From Devosia sp. (GTDB lineage Bacteria > Pseudomonadota > Alphaproteobacteria > Rhizobiales > Devosiaceae), in the NCBI RefSeq assembly GCF_014860165.1, contig NZ_JACZKG010000051.1:32438-96437 (forward strand): DNA of 64,000 nt, given 5' to 3'. A program made the translations under genes and the position numbers. The notes beneath the pieces were generated by a model that worked only from the letters and a program-made list of their open reading frames with translations, did not search any database and had not been told where the DNA came from. The stretch's first letter is position 1. Each line of letters opens with the position of its first letter. This document shows, piece after piece, positions 17,724 to 28,227 of this stretch.

Positions 17724-18958
17724 GCACGGCAAGGTCGATACCGCGCGCCGGCTCGCTTGCCAGTGCGCTCCTGCTCATTGCCATCTGCTCGGCCATCCTG
17801 CCGCCGGGCTATGGCGCCTATATCGGCGCCTATCTAGCCCTGGTTGCGAGCATCGTGGCTTTGGCCATCTACGGGTGGTCCGAACGCACTGTCGTCAGGC
17901 ATCCCACATCGCTGGCCATCCTGGTCGCCATTGCGCTTGTGGCGGTGACTTTGCCCTTCGTCTACCGCGGCAGTCAGGACCTTCTCGCGCCAGTGCTTGT
18001 CCTGCCGATGCTGGCGACGATCGCAATGGGACTGTTAGTGCGCCCGGCCCGCTGGGTCCCTGGCGTGCCCACCTTCGCGCTGGTCTGCTGCACGGCATCG
18101 GCGATAGCGCTTATCGGCGGCGCCTACCAGCATTTCGGCCTGGGCATCTATCGACCCGGGCTGGGGAACAATCCCATCCACTATGGATCGCTGGCAGTGA
18201 TGGCTGGAGGCCTGGCACTGGTGGGCGTTGCCACCGGCACATCGTCCTGGCGGTATTTGTTTCTGCTCGGCCCGGTGTTTGGATTGGCTGCGGCCGTGAT
18301 TTCGGATTCGCGCGGGCCGATGCTTGGAGCGTTGGCGATGGGTGGCGTTGGCATTGTCACGCTGTTCGTCTGGCTCCGCCACGACCGCTGGTTCCAAGTC
18401 GCTGCAGCTGCTGGCGTCGTCCTGGCAGTGACCATCGTCATCTATCTTGTCGGCAGTGGCAACGCGCGAATAGCCGGTATTCTGCACAGCGGCCTCGACA
18501 TTTTTCGGTTTTCCGGCGGAACTGACGACATAAGGGCGGCGCTTTATGCCTCGGCTGTCGAGATGTTGCGGACCTCGCCCGTCGTCGGCGTGGGCCTCGG
18601 CCAGATCATGGTGACGGCCGAGACCTTGTTCCCGCAGCAGGTCGCGGGGACCGGCCTCGAGAACCTTCACGCCGATTGGGCCAACTTTGGCGCCATGGCC
18701 GGCGGACTGGGCCTGCTGGCGTGGCTGCTCCTGTTGGCCGCACCGTTACTACTATTGCTGGACGCCCGCATCCGATCTGATCGGCCGACACTATTGGGAG
18801 CGATCCTGCTCACCACTGGGCAATTCACCCTGGGGATAAGCAACGCCACCTTCGGCATTCTGCCGCAAACGACGATCTACGCGGTCGGGTTGGGTTACTT
18901 TCTGGCAAGAGCACGGCGCATCGCGCTGGAGGCCACGGAAACATCGCCACTATCGTGA
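17720..18958 (+). CDS. O-antigen ligase/polymerase-like membrane protein (Wzy/WaaL)
   Basis: The 412-residue protein has around ten to twelve hydrophobic segments. A large periplasmic loop around residues 250-320 contains SAVEMLRTSPVVGVGLGQ and LENLHADWANFGAMAGG; H-N/D loop motifs with a nearby GxG pattern are typical of the WaaL/Wzy superfamily. Another loop carries RPGLGNNPIHYGSLAV. Such proteins polymerise O units or ligate polymer to lipid A-core at the periplasmic face. The two activities cannot be told apart by eye. It is translationally coupled (ATGA) to the initiating transferase gene. Confidence 0.78.
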   Translation: MSTARSIPRAGSLASALLLIAICSAILPPGYGAYIGAYLALVASIVALAIYGWSERTVVRHPTSLAILVAIALVAVTLPFVYRGSQDLLAPVLVLPMLATIAMGLLVRPARWVPGVPTFALVCCTASAIALIGGAYQHFGLGIYRPGLGNNPIHYGSLAVMAGGLALVGVATGTSSWRYLFLLGPVFGLAAAVISDSRGPMLGALAMGGVGIVTLFVWLRHDRWFQVAAAAGVVLAVTIVIYLVGSGNARIAGILHSGLDIFRFSGGTDDIRAALYASAVEMLRTSPVVGVGLGQIMVTAETLFPQQVAGTGLENLHADWANFGAMAGGLGLLAWLLLLAAPLLLLLDARIRSDRPTLLGAILLTTGQFTLGISNATFGILPQTTIYAVGLGYFLARARRIALEATETSPLS

Positions 18959-19181
18959 TCCACACCCCATTTTGGGTCTGGTTGCTTTACGCCGCATTGC
19001 TGAACCGCATCGTCCCTCGATCTGCCGCTAACAGAATGACTGCTATGAGCAATAGCTGTCTGTTCTTCAATGACTGCAATGGGGGTCGGAAGCGGCCGAT
19101 TGAGTCCGTTTTCTCCTTTGGCCATTTCTGCTCGAGCTGCCTGTCTGGCCGTGGCTAGCCCGGCACTGTAGTGTCCCGGTC

Positions 19182-20003
19182 TCAGGTCTGGGACATAACG
19201 GCACGCGCTCGGGCAATAATGGGAGCGTCGATCATTTTACCGTCCAATTCAAAGGCTCCTTCGCCGGCAGCGGCACGTTCCAACACGCGCTTGGCCCAGG
19301 CCTGTTCCTCTGCGCTTGGTGCAAAGGCGGCGTTGAGCAGCGGCACGACGGCTGGATGAACGCAGGTGGCCCCATCGAAGCCATGCGCCCTTGCCTCGCG
19401 GGCTGCCGCGGTGATGGCAGCCACGTCGGAGTAGTCGGCCACGCTGCGCAGCAGGCCAAGCGAGAGCAGTCCCGCGGCCTTTGCCGCGTAGTGCACCAGC
19501 AGCTTGGGCAGGCGCAGCACGTCGGGGGTGGGCCGGGCACCGAGCGCCAGCGCAAGGTCTTCGCCGCCCAGCGAGAGCGCAATAAGGCGCGGTGCCTTCG
19601 CTATTGCGCTGGCACTGAGCACAGCTGCCGGGTCTTCGAGCAAGGCGACAAGACTCATTGGCGCCCTGCCCGCCTGTGCCTCCACACCTTCCAGCACTGA
19701 CGCCAGCGCGCCGAGGTCTTCGGCACTCCGAACTTTAGGCACGTAGAGCGCATCGGCCCCGGCACGGCAGGCAGCGAGCGCATCCTCGGGCTGCCGTTCG
19801 CCGCTATTGACACGGACCATCACTGTCGCGCCGCCCCGGCGCACCATGGTCACAGCGTCGGCAAGGCTGAGGCGCGCCTGATCTTTGGCATCTTTGGGTA
19901 CCGAGTCCTCAAGATCAAGGATAATGGCGTCGGCCCCGCGCTCATGCGCCTTGGCAACGAAGCGTTCGGAATGCGCCGGAACGTAGAGGAGAGAGCGCAT
20001 CAA
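19182..20003 (-). CDS. CitE-like CoA-ester lyase (HpcH/HpaI family)
   Basis: The 273-residue protein is a TIM barrel of the citrate-lyase beta / malyl-CoA lyase family. Visible motifs are RSLLYVPAHSERFVAKA at the N terminus, AIILDLEDSVPKDAKD (metal-binding acidic cluster), MVRVNSGE, ALYVPKVRSAEDL and LIALSLGGEDLALALG. Family members cleave beta-hydroxyacyl-CoA thioesters such as malyl-, methylmalyl- or citramalyl-CoA. It is the last gene of the leftward operon and overlaps the CoA-transferase gene by 4 bp, suggesting that the transferase makes its CoA-ester substrate. The precise acid is unknown. Confidence 0.85.
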   Translation of the reverse strand: MMRSLLYVPAHSERFVAKAHERGADAIILDLEDSVPKDAKDQARLSLADAVTMVRRGGATVMVRVNSGERQPEDALAACRAGADALYVPKVRSAEDLGALASVLEGVEAQAGRAPMSLVALLEDPAAVLSASAIAKAPRLIALSLGGEDLALALGARPTPDVLRLPKLLVHYAAKAAGLLSLGLLRSVADYSDVAAITAAAREARAHGFDGATCVHPAVVPLLNAAFAPSAEEQAWAKRVLERAAAGEGAFELDGKMIDAPIIARARAVMSQT

Positions 20004-21198
20004 GTGGCCCCGATCCTGATGGACTGGGGATCGATCCCGGCTGCCAGCAGCACTTCGTCATTGTGCTGGCCAAGTTCGGGCGCCGGCAGCCGCCATGTTC
20101 CGGGCGTCGCGGAAAGGCGCGGCACGATATTGTGCATCGGCAAGGTGCCGAAGGTGGCGTCTTCGACATCGACGATGATCTGGCGCGCCTCGAAATGTGG
20201 ATCGGCCATAGCGTCGGCAATGTTGAAGATGGGGCCCACCGTTGCGCCGGATTTGCGCATGGTTTCCAGAGCTTCTGCGCTGTTGTGTCTGGCAAACCAG
20301 GCACCCACCGCCTCGTCGACCAGCGCGCGATGCTTCACCCGGTCGGAATTGGTGGCAAAACGCGGGTTCTCGTTCATGTCCGAACGTCCGATGACCTCAA
20401 AGATACGGCGCGCCACGGCCGGCGTCGAACCGGATAGCGCCAGGAACTTGCCATCGGCGCATTTATAGACGTTGCGCGGTGAGGCCGTATTGGAAGCGCT
20501 GCCGACGCGCTGCTTGATCTTGCCGGTGATTGCGTGGATCGACGCTTCCGGTCCCAACACCGAAAACATCGGCTCAAGCAGCGACAGGTCGATCACCTGC
20601 CCGCGTGCCCTGCCCGTCTGGCGCGCGAACAGCGCCATCATCGTGGCCGAGGCGCCATAGATGCCCGCAATCATGTCGGCAAGCGCCAGGGGCGGCAGCA
20701 CCGGCTCGCGATCGGGAAACCCAGTGCGATCGGCAAAGCCGCTCATCGCCTCGACAATGGTGCCGAATCCAGGAAACTGCGCATAGGGGCCCGTCTGTCC
20801 GAAGCCGGAAATCCGCACCACGATCAGGTCCGGATTGCGTTCGAGCAAACTTTCGGGCGCCAGCCCCATCGCCTCCAGCGTCCCGGGCCGGTAGTTCTCG
20901 ATGAACACATCAGCCGTCTCGATCAGCGCCCACAGCGCCGCCATTGCCGGCGCCTGCCGCAGGTTCAACACCACCGAGCGCTTGTTCCGGCCATAGGTTT
21001 TCCAGAACAGGGAATGCCCGTCGTCCTTCCAGTCGCGCAGCGGATCGCCCTCGGGCGGCTCGATCTTGATGACATCGGCGCCGAAGTCGGCCAGTTGCAG
21101 GCTCAGCATGTTGCCCGCCATCAGACGCGACAGGTCGAGCACACGGATGCCCTCGAGCGGCCCGGTCCCGGCAGGGTCGAAGGACTTGCGGGCGTGGC

Positions 21199-21202
<4 letters not shown>
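20000..21202 (-). CDS. Class III CoA-transferase (CaiB/BaiF family)
   Basis: The 400-residue protein moves CoA between carboxylic acids. It shows the family layout: [29 protein letters not shown], the KRSVVLNL strand, [14 protein letters not shown], and the likely catalytic aspartate in [12 protein letters not shown] (about residue 176). Length is normal for the family. It overlaps both the CitE-like gene and the ABC ATPase gene by 4 bp. Together with the CitE-like lyase it would activate and then split an organic acid, but no hydratase (MaoC-type) is encoded nearby, so the acid is probably already hydroxylated. Confidence 0.87.
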
Positions 21203-22257
<1,055 letters not shown>

Positions 22258-22275
22258 GCTGGTCTCCTTGGTGGC

Positions 22276-24375
22276 CTAAACCGTTTCGACGATCTCGATA
22301 CGCCCCACGCTCATGCGGCCCGCGGAGGCCAGGCGAATGCCGGCCATGCCATGGGCGTAGCTGGCATCGGTGGTGTTCAACAGGGGCACCCCGTCGACGG
22401 CCAGGCTGAGCGCTGTGCCCGTCAGGGTGAAGGCCAACTGATAGCTCTTCCCCGTCTCCACCCTGAACGGTGCCCGCGCCAGGACCGTGCTGCCGAAATC
22501 CTCCCTTGTTATCACGACCTCGTCGCCCTCGAAGCCCGCCGCATAGAACCGCCCGGTGCCCTGCACGCGGGCCGTGACCAGTTGCGACACCCCCGCCAGC
22601 CGCCGCATATCGGCCGTCACCACCACGTCCCGCGCATAGTAATGCCCGGTCCACATGTCGGCATCGCCCGCCGTATGGCCGTGGATGCGGCCATCCTGTT
22701 TCGTCCAGTGCCCGCGATTGTAGGTAAACCGCGTGATCGCGCCCCATTCCTGCGTCTCGGTCTTGGGCTCGATCACCGTGTGACCGGCGCCTTCGACCCT
22801 GAAGTCTGCCAGGAACAGCCGCCCGAGAAACTTCAGCCGCCCGAAATATTCGATCGAGATGCCGATCTCGTCGATCGCCTCGACCCCCTCGGGCACGACG
22901 AAGCTGTAATCCTGCCATCCCGCCGCCGAGGGCACATTCCACGCGCCAGTCTCCTCGATGGCCCCACTCATGGTTCGCCGCACATAGGGCGCGACGCGCA
23001 GGTTGCCGTCGCCATTCCAGGGGTCGAGCCACAGCTTGAAGCTGACCGTCTGCCCGCCATCCACCACCGGGGTGAACATGGGCCGGTAGCGTTCGTCGTC
23101 AAAATCGCTGCGGCGGTAGAACGGCTTCCAGAACACCCGTCCGCCCTGCCCGCGCTCCAACCGGTCGAGCTGGATTTCCAGCGACCCGCGCGAGCCCTCG
23201 ACATGGCGCTCGGCGGAGTGGCGCAGTGAAATCTGGTTGAAGCCCTCGGTACGGAGACCATGGGTGGAGCCCGGCAGGTCAAAATCGAACCGCAGCCCAC
23301 GACGGGTAAAATCCTCCAGCCAGAGCTGTGGCACGTCACGCCCCGCCAGCTGCAGCGCCAGTACCGTCAGCTCGCGGGCAAAGCTGGGAATGTCGACAAT
23401 GTTGATCGACCCCACAATGCCCGAGGCCACCAGGAAGTCATTGATCGGCTTGCGATATTTTTCCCAACCTTCATGCAGCCCCTGGAACGTGGCAACGATC
23501 GCCGCCGCATTGCCCGCATTGCAGTCGGTATCCCAGCCCGCCATGGTGGCGATCTCGGCGGTGCGCGGCAGGTCGCCCTTGCCATAAAGGATAGCCATGA
23601 TGGTCACCCCCGCATTGGGGATGATGTGGCAGACGCCCGGATAGCGGTCATAGCCCCACTCCGCTTCCAGCATGTCGCGGCAGGCGCGCCAGTCGTCCGG
23701 ACTGGCCTTGTGGAAATCGATCACCGCCCGGCAGACCCGCGCATAGGTCGAACCGGCGTCGATCGTCCCCATCGCTGTCTCGATGATCTCGCCTATGCTC
23801 TTCGCTTCAAACGCAGCTGCAATCGCGGCGGCGCAGAAGCGCGCGCCGTTGAGGCCGTCACCATCGTGGGCGACGCTGGCGGCCATGGCCGACATGTCCG
23901 CGGCCCGCTGCGGATTGCCCGGGTTCACCCAGCCCCAGCTGTCGATGAAGATCTGCCCGCCGATCTGCTCGGCCACGGTGGTGCCGTTCTGGGCGATGGA
24001 GCCCGATTGCGGCGCGGGAATGCCGGCGCGCAGGTTGCGGTAGGCGGTGTGCTCGGTCGATACGCCGAAACCGCCCCACCAATACATGCCATGCTCTTCG
24101 GCGGCGTAGTTGAGCCACGTCCTGCCCACGTCTTCGGCGGTCGCATCCAGTCCGTAGTCGCGCAGCGCGCGGATGAAATAGACCGGCCCGTTGGTATCGT
24201 CATCGGCGGCAAAGTTCTTGAAATCCCGCAGGTACTGCGTCACCTCGCCATAGGTCTTCTGGATGCGTTCATAGCTCCAGATGGTCGGCTCGACGGGGGC
24301 GCCCAGGCGCACACCGATCGCCTTGCCGATAAAGCCGGCATAGATCTTTTCGAGGATTTGGATTTCGGAGAGCAT
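22276..24375 (-). CDS. ADP-ribosylglycohydrolase-fold enzyme with C-terminal beta domain
   Basis: The 699-residue protein has an N-terminal ADP-ribosylglycohydrolase (ARH/DraG) fold of about 380 residues. It shows FIGKAIGVRLGAPVEP, the first metal site in ADDDTNGPVYF and the second in MAGWDTDCNAGNAAA. The following 320 residues are rich in beta strands and contain a segment (KQDGRIHGHTAGDADMWTG) typical of concanavalin-like glycan-binding domains. ATG at 24375 with GAGAAAGACGG upstream is used; the longer frame adds 30 unlike residues. The fold is used to remove ADP-ribose or related N- or O-linked glycosyl groups. Within a sugar importer operon it probably cleaves an imported glycoside. The true substrate is unknown. 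Confidence 0.8.
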   Translation of the reverse strand: MLSEIQILEKIYAGFIGKAIGVRLGAPVEPTIWSYERIQKTYGEVTQYLRDFKNFAADDDTNGPVYFIRALRDYGLDATAEDVGRTWLNYAAEEHGMYWWGGFGVSTEHTAYRNLRAGIPAPQSGSIAQNGTTVAEQIGGQIFIDSWGWVNPGNPQRAADMSAMAASVAHDGDGLNGARFCAAAIAAAFEAKSIGEIIETAMGTIDAGSTYARVCRAVIDFHKASPDDWRACRDMLEAEWGYDRYPGVCHIIPNAGVTIMAILYGKGDLPRTAEIATMAGWDTDCNAGNAAAIVATFQGLHEGWEKYRKPINDFLVASGIVGSINIVDIPSFARELTVLALQLAGRDVPQLWLEDFTRRGLRFDFDLPGSTHGLRTEGFNQISLRHSAERHVEGSRGSLEIQLDRLERGQGGRVFWKPFYRRSDFDDERYRPMFTPVVDGGQTVSFKLWLDPWNGDGNLRVAPYVRRTMSGAIEETGAWNVPSAAGWQDYSFVVPEGVEAIDEIGISIEYFGRLKFLGRLFLADFRVEGAGHTVIEPKTETQEWGAITRFTYNRGHWTKQDGRIHGHTAGDADMWTGHYYARDVVVTADMRRLAGVSQLVTARVQGTGRFYAAGFEGDEVVITREDFGSTVLARAPFRVETGKSYQLAFTLTGTALSLAVDGVPLLNTTDASYAHGMAGIRLASAGRMSVGRIEIVETV

Positions 24376-24400
24376 AGTCCGTCTTTCTCGGCAATGGTGG

Positions 24401-25588
24401 TCAGGAAACCAGCGCCTGGGCTGGTGCGATAAGCGCAGCGCGGGCGGCGTCGCGCTTGGTGGCAATCGCGCGGTCGCTGGCGAAGATGTCGCTCACCGTG
24501 CGCGTAAAGGCATCGGCGGAAGCCAGCAGGTCGAGGCGGTTGGCAGCGTCGATCTGGGCACGATCAGCGGCATCGATGACACTCTCGCCATGCAGCGCAC
24601 CCAGGATTGCGCCGGCCATCACCCCAATGGAATCGGTGTCACGGCCCGAATTGATGCCGTCCTCGATTGAACGCCGGAAATTGCCGTCATTGAGCAAGCA
24701 GAAGCCCAGCGCGAGAGGCAGTTCTTCGATGGCCTGCAAGCGGCTCGGGCGGTAGGCATCGGTGGGTCGCCCCACCTTTTCGGGCATGTGATTGACGTCG
24801 TCGCCCATCACAGAATAGCGGGCAATCACGCTGTGGAAGGCGTCGCAGGCGCTGGCGTGGTCGGTGCCGCTGGCGCGCAGGGCACGCGCCGTCTCGGCTA
24901 TGGCAACGATGGCAGTGCGCGTACCGTCCTTGGCGAGCCCGATGACGGTGTCCACGATCGCGTCGATCGTTGCGCCAGGCACGAAAGCCGCGGCAACGGC
25001 AGCGGCCATTACCCCGGCAGCCTCGAGGCCATAGCTCTCCTGATGGCCGGCCGCAAAGGCGATGGCCTCGTCATAGGCCGCCTTCGGATCGGCGGCGTTC
25101 ACCACGCCGACCGGGGCGATATACATCGCGGCCCCGCAGTTGACCATGTTGCCGATGCCGCCCTGGCGGGGGTCGCAACTGGAAAGCTGGTGGCGCTGGA
25201 AAATCCATTTTTCGGGATAGAACAGGCGGTCGATCAGCATCACTTCGCGTTGCAGCTCGGGCACCCACCGCTTGATCCAGGCGATCTGGCGCACCATGCC
25301 GTCGGCCATGTCCCAGGCGTCAAGATGCCGGCGCGTATCGGCATAGATGTCCATCATCGCCAGCGTCATCAGCGTATCGTCGGTGACGATGCCGTCGCCC
25401 CGCACGCGGTGGTTTCGCTGCTCGGGCGGCAGGTCCATCTTGTGCCAGCGCGTCATGACCGATGTCACCCGGCCGTAGCGCTCGCGGATCTGGGCGGCGG
25501 AGAGCTTTTCCACCGGCGCACCGAGCGCATCACCCAGCGCAATGCCATGCAACATGCCGCGGACACGAGATTGGAGGGATTGGGTCAT
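24401..25588 (-). CDS. ADP-ribosylglycohydrolase family protein
   Basis: This 395-residue, single-domain member of the ADP-ribosylglycohydrolase family has GMLHGIALGDALGAPVEKL at the N terminus, the metal site VTDDTLMTLAMMDIYA and a second metal site in GRDTDSIGVMAGAILGALHG. ATG at 25588 fits the family start; the longer frame to 25699 adds 37 arginine-rich residues that do not look coding. It lies 25 bp before the second, two-domain paralogue. Two non-identical enzymes of this fold in one operon suggest successive or alternative cleavage of a glycosyl bond. Confidence 0.85.
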   Translation of the reverse strand: MTQSLQSRVRGMLHGIALGDALGAPVEKLSAAQIRERYGRVTSVMTRWHKMDLPPEQRNHRVRGDGIVTDDTLMTLAMMDIYADTRRHLDAWDMADGMVRQIAWIKRWVPELQREVMLIDRLFYPEKWIFQRHQLSSCDPRQGGIGNMVNCGAAMYIAPVGVVNAADPKAAYDEAIAFAAGHQESYGLEAAGVMAAAVAAAFVPGATIDAIVDTVIGLAKDGTRTAIVAIAETARALRASGTDHASACDAFHSVIARYSVMGDDVNHMPEKVGRPTDAYRPSRLQAIEELPLALGFCLLNDGNFRRSIEDGINSGRDTDSIGVMAGAILGALHGESVIDAADRAQIDAANRLDLLASADAFTRTVSDIFASDRAIATKRDAARAALIAPAQALVS

Positions 25589-25649
25589 GACGCTTCGACT
25601 TTCATTCCGGTTGTGCCATCGGGCCTGTGGACGATGGTCCAGTCGATAC

Positions 25650-25765
25650 CCTCCCCTTGCATGGAGGGATCTGGGGGATGGGGGTTCCGGCCTCTCCACC
25701 GTTGGGAGATCGAGGATGGTTCAGAACCCCCATCCCAACCCCTCCCCAAGGAGGGGTTTTAGGCC
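25650..25765. repeat. Imperfect inverted-repeat element (C/G-rich, MITE-like)
   Basis: Between the binding-protein gene and the glycohydrolase gene there is a C/G-rich stretch whose left part (CCTCCCC, GGAGGG, then GGGGGATGGGGGTT) is largely the reverse complement of its right part (AACCCCCATCCCAACCCC, then CTCCCCAAGGAGGGG). The right end, a hairpin followed by TTTT on the plus strand, resembles a terminator. Elements of this composition are common between genes in Hyphomicrobiales. Here it lies inside an operon and may lower expression of the downstream enzymes relative to the binding protein. Confidence 0.6.
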
Positions 25766-25771
25766 CTTGCC

Positions 25772-27205
25772 CTAGTCGCCCAGCACAGTCGCCGCGTATT
25801 CGGCCATGCGCTGGCCACCAGCGGCGTTGTACTCGCTCACGAACGCGTCCCACTGGTCGAGCGAGGCCTCGCCGGTGATGAACCTGGCCACCCAGGAGCG
25901 ATAGACCTGCTCGGCCGCGTCCACATCGGCTGCGTATTCGGCCGGCCAGACGAAGGCATTGTCGGCCACGAAATTGGCCTTGATCGTGTCGAGAGCAGAC
26001 TGCGCAGTCGGGCTCAGCAGCGGGGTCGGCGGGGTCCAGTTAGCGGCGTTGAAGAACCGCGCATACCAGGTGGAGATCTGGTCGGTGAAGGTCACCGTGC
26101 CATCGGCGCCCACCGTGTGGTGCACATCCACAAAACCCATGCGGTCGATATCCTGGCCTTCCTTGGAGGCCATGAAGTCGAGGACGGCAAAGGCCTCTTC
26201 CTTGTGCTCGGAGAGCGACGACATGGCCCAGCCGCGTGACTCCTTGGACACGTCGACTGCCGCGAGCCCCTGGCCACCAGGGCCGGATGGGACGGGCAAC
26301 AGGGCCAACTCGATGTCTTCGCCGGGATGGGCCTGACGCATCTTGCCGGCATAGATGTCGATGACTTCCGGCGACGAGCCGAAGATCACGCCAGCCTTGC
26401 CGGTGTAGAACTTGTCTTCCTTCACGTCGAACGTGTTGGTCACATATTCCTTGTCGTAGAGACCCTTCTCAGCCAGCCGGGCGTAAAACTCGATCTTGGC
26501 CTTTTCCGCATCGGTGACGCGGGCGTTGACCCAGGCCCCATCGGCATTCTTCATCCAGGTGCCCGTGATGCCGAAGGCCTGGTTGAACACGGAATCGAGC
26601 TCGGTGGTGTTGCCAAAGCCGGTCAGGCCGAGAGTGTTGCCGGTCGTGCCGTCGCCATCGAGGTCGGCGTCGTGGATGGCCTGGAACAGGGCCTCGTATT
26701 CTTCCACCGTCGTCGGGGCAGCAAGACCCAGCTGGTCCAGCCAATCCTTGCGCATCACCGGCTGCGGCGCACGCGGCGGATAGACGTAGAGGAGGTAAGG
26801 ATAGTTGGCGAGACGCTCCACGTTATGCGGCCACAGCGCCGCTTTGATGTGCTCGGACTTCTCGATCCAGGGATTGAGGTCTTCGAGGATGCCCTGCTCG
26901 GCCATCTTCTGGTCACCGCCCTGGAAGTAGATGATGTCGGGAATATCGCCCGACAGCAGCATCACGCCGAGCGCATCGACATAGGCCGACGTGCCGCCCG
27001 GCAGGTCGATGGTCTGGATATCGATGTCGTGGCCCTGGGCCTTGAGCGCGGCCTCGATGGCCTCGATCTCCTTGACATCGTCAGGGTTGGTGGTGAGCAG
27101 GTCCTTGCTGACCAGCCGGATCGTGGTCTGGGCGAAAGCCGGTGCGGCAAGCGCCCCCAGCGTAGCGATGGCGGTTGTCGCCAGCAGCAGTTTCTTCAGC
27201 GTCAT
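25772..27205 (-). CDS. Extracellular sugar-binding protein of ABC importer (LplA-like)
   Basis: The 477-residue protein begins with a clear signal peptide (KKLLLATTAIATLGALAAPAFA, cut after AFA) and continues as a family 1-type solute-binding protein (GDIPDIIYFQGGD, PYLLYVYPPRAPQPVMRKDW, ALFQAIHDADLDGDGTTG). Start ATG at 27205 is supported by AGGAGGAGA upstream and by the signal peptide; the frame is open further up but unlike any family. It would capture substrate in the periplasm for the two LplB/YtcP-like permeases encoded just upstream. Binding proteins of this subgroup often take oligosaccharides or glycosides. Confidence 0.9.
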   Translation of the reverse strand: MTLKKLLLATTAIATLGALAAPAFAQTTIRLVSKDLLTTNPDDVKEIEAIEAALKAQGHDIDIQTIDLPGGTSAYVDALGVMLLSGDIPDIIYFQGGDQKMAEQGILEDLNPWIEKSEHIKAALWPHNVERLANYPYLLYVYPPRAPQPVMRKDWLDQLGLAAPTTVEEYEALFQAIHDADLDGDGTTGNTLGLTGFGNTTELDSVFNQAFGITGTWMKNADGAWVNARVTDAEKAKIEFYARLAEKGLYDKEYVTNTFDVKEDKFYTGKAGVIFGSSPEVIDIYAGKMRQAHPGEDIELALLPVPSGPGGQGLAAVDVSKESRGWAMSSLSEHKEEAFAVLDFMASKEGQDIDRMGFVDVHHTVGADGTVTFTDQISTWYARFFNAANWTPPTPLLSPTAQSALDTIKANFVADNAFVWPAEYAADVDAAEQVYRSWVARFITGEASLDQWDAFVSEYNAAGGQRMAEYAATVLGD

Positions 27206-27327
27206 TCTAGTCTCCTCCTTGGTTTCTTGGTCTTGGTCGTCCACCGCTTGCGCGGAATGCTTGTTCACCTCGCCCCCGACGGGCAACGGCACGACTGAGG
27301 CCGCCATTGGTGTGGTCGTCTGCGCTC

Positions 27328-28227
27328 TCATCCCTTGAGCGCTCCCGACATCGTTCCCTTGGTGAAGAACTTCAGGATCAGCGGGTAGATCGCCAGGATC
27401 GGCAGGATGGTGATGAAGATCATCCCGGCCTTGAGCGCGCGGATGTTGATCTGGGCCAGGCCGATATTGTTGTTGGCATTGTTGGCGCCGACGATGGCGA
27501 TCTTGTCGCCTTCGATGACGAACTGCCGGAGCACCACCTGCAGCGGCCACTTGCTCTGGTCGTTCAGGTAGATCATCGAGCGGAAGAACTCGTTCCAGTG
27601 CAGCACGAGATAGAACAGCGCGATGGTGGCGAGCGCCGGCTTGGCCAGCGGCAGCACGACCATCCAGAAGGTCTGGAACGGGTTGGCGCCATCGAGTTCG
27701 GCCGCTTCCAGCAATTCCTTGGGAATTTCCTCGAAGAAGCGGATCAGGATGATCAGGTACCAGGCGCTGATCGCCTTATACATGATCACCGACCAGGGCG
27801 TGTTGAGCAGGCCCAGCCGCTTCATCAGGAAGTAGTCCGGAATGATGCCGGGCTCGAAGACGATGGTCACCAGCACCAGGATGAAGATCAGCCGGCGCCC
27901 CGGCAGGCCGGGTCGCGACATGCCCCAGGCCATCAGCGCCGTACCGAAGACCCCGATGCACACGCTGGTGGCGGTCATCCAGATCGAGTTGAACAGGCCG
28001 CGCTGCACATTGGGATGCTGCAGCAACAGGGCCCAGACATCGATCGAAACCCCGTCGGGAATGATCGACAGACCCGAGAAGCCTGGGACTTTGCTGGGGT
28101 CGGTGAACGACAGGGCCAGCAGATTGAGCAGGGGCTGCAGGGTGAACAGCACCAGCAGCAGCAGCGTCGAGACGATCAGCACATATTCGACCCGCTCGAG
28201 CGGCGTCCGGCGCGATTGGCTGGCCAT
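27328..28227 (-). CDS. Sugar ABC transporter permease (YtcP/MalG type)
   Basis: This 299-residue inner-membrane protein has about six hydrophobic segments. The coupling-helix motif is near residues 190-210 (ELLEAAELDGANPFQTFW, EAA loop) and the family end is FFTKGTMSGALKG. ATG at 28227 forms a TGATG stop-start overlap with the other permease, which decides the start although the frame is open for 289 codons upstream. It pairs with the LplB-like permease to form the channel of the importer. Confidence 0.9.
   Translation of the reverse strand: MASQSRRTPLERVEYVLIVSTLLLLVLFTLQPLLNLLALSFTDPSKVPGFSGLSIIPDGVSIDVWALLLQHPNVQRGLFNSIWMTATSVCIGVFGTALMAWGMSRPGLPGRRLIFILVLVTIVFEPGIIPDYFLMKRLGLLNTPWSVIMYKAISAWYLIILIRFFEEIPKELLEAAELDGANPFQTFWMVVLPLAKPALATIALFYLVLHWNEFFRSMIYLNDQSKWPLQVVLRQFVIEGDKIAIVGANNANNNIGLAQINIRALKAGMIFITILPILAIYPLILKFFTKGTMSGALKG

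Noticed and set aside
18959..19181. Small open frames between the O-antigen ligase and the CitE-like gene
   Set aside because: No ribosome-binding site, family pattern or codon bias; the gap is simply between convergent genes.
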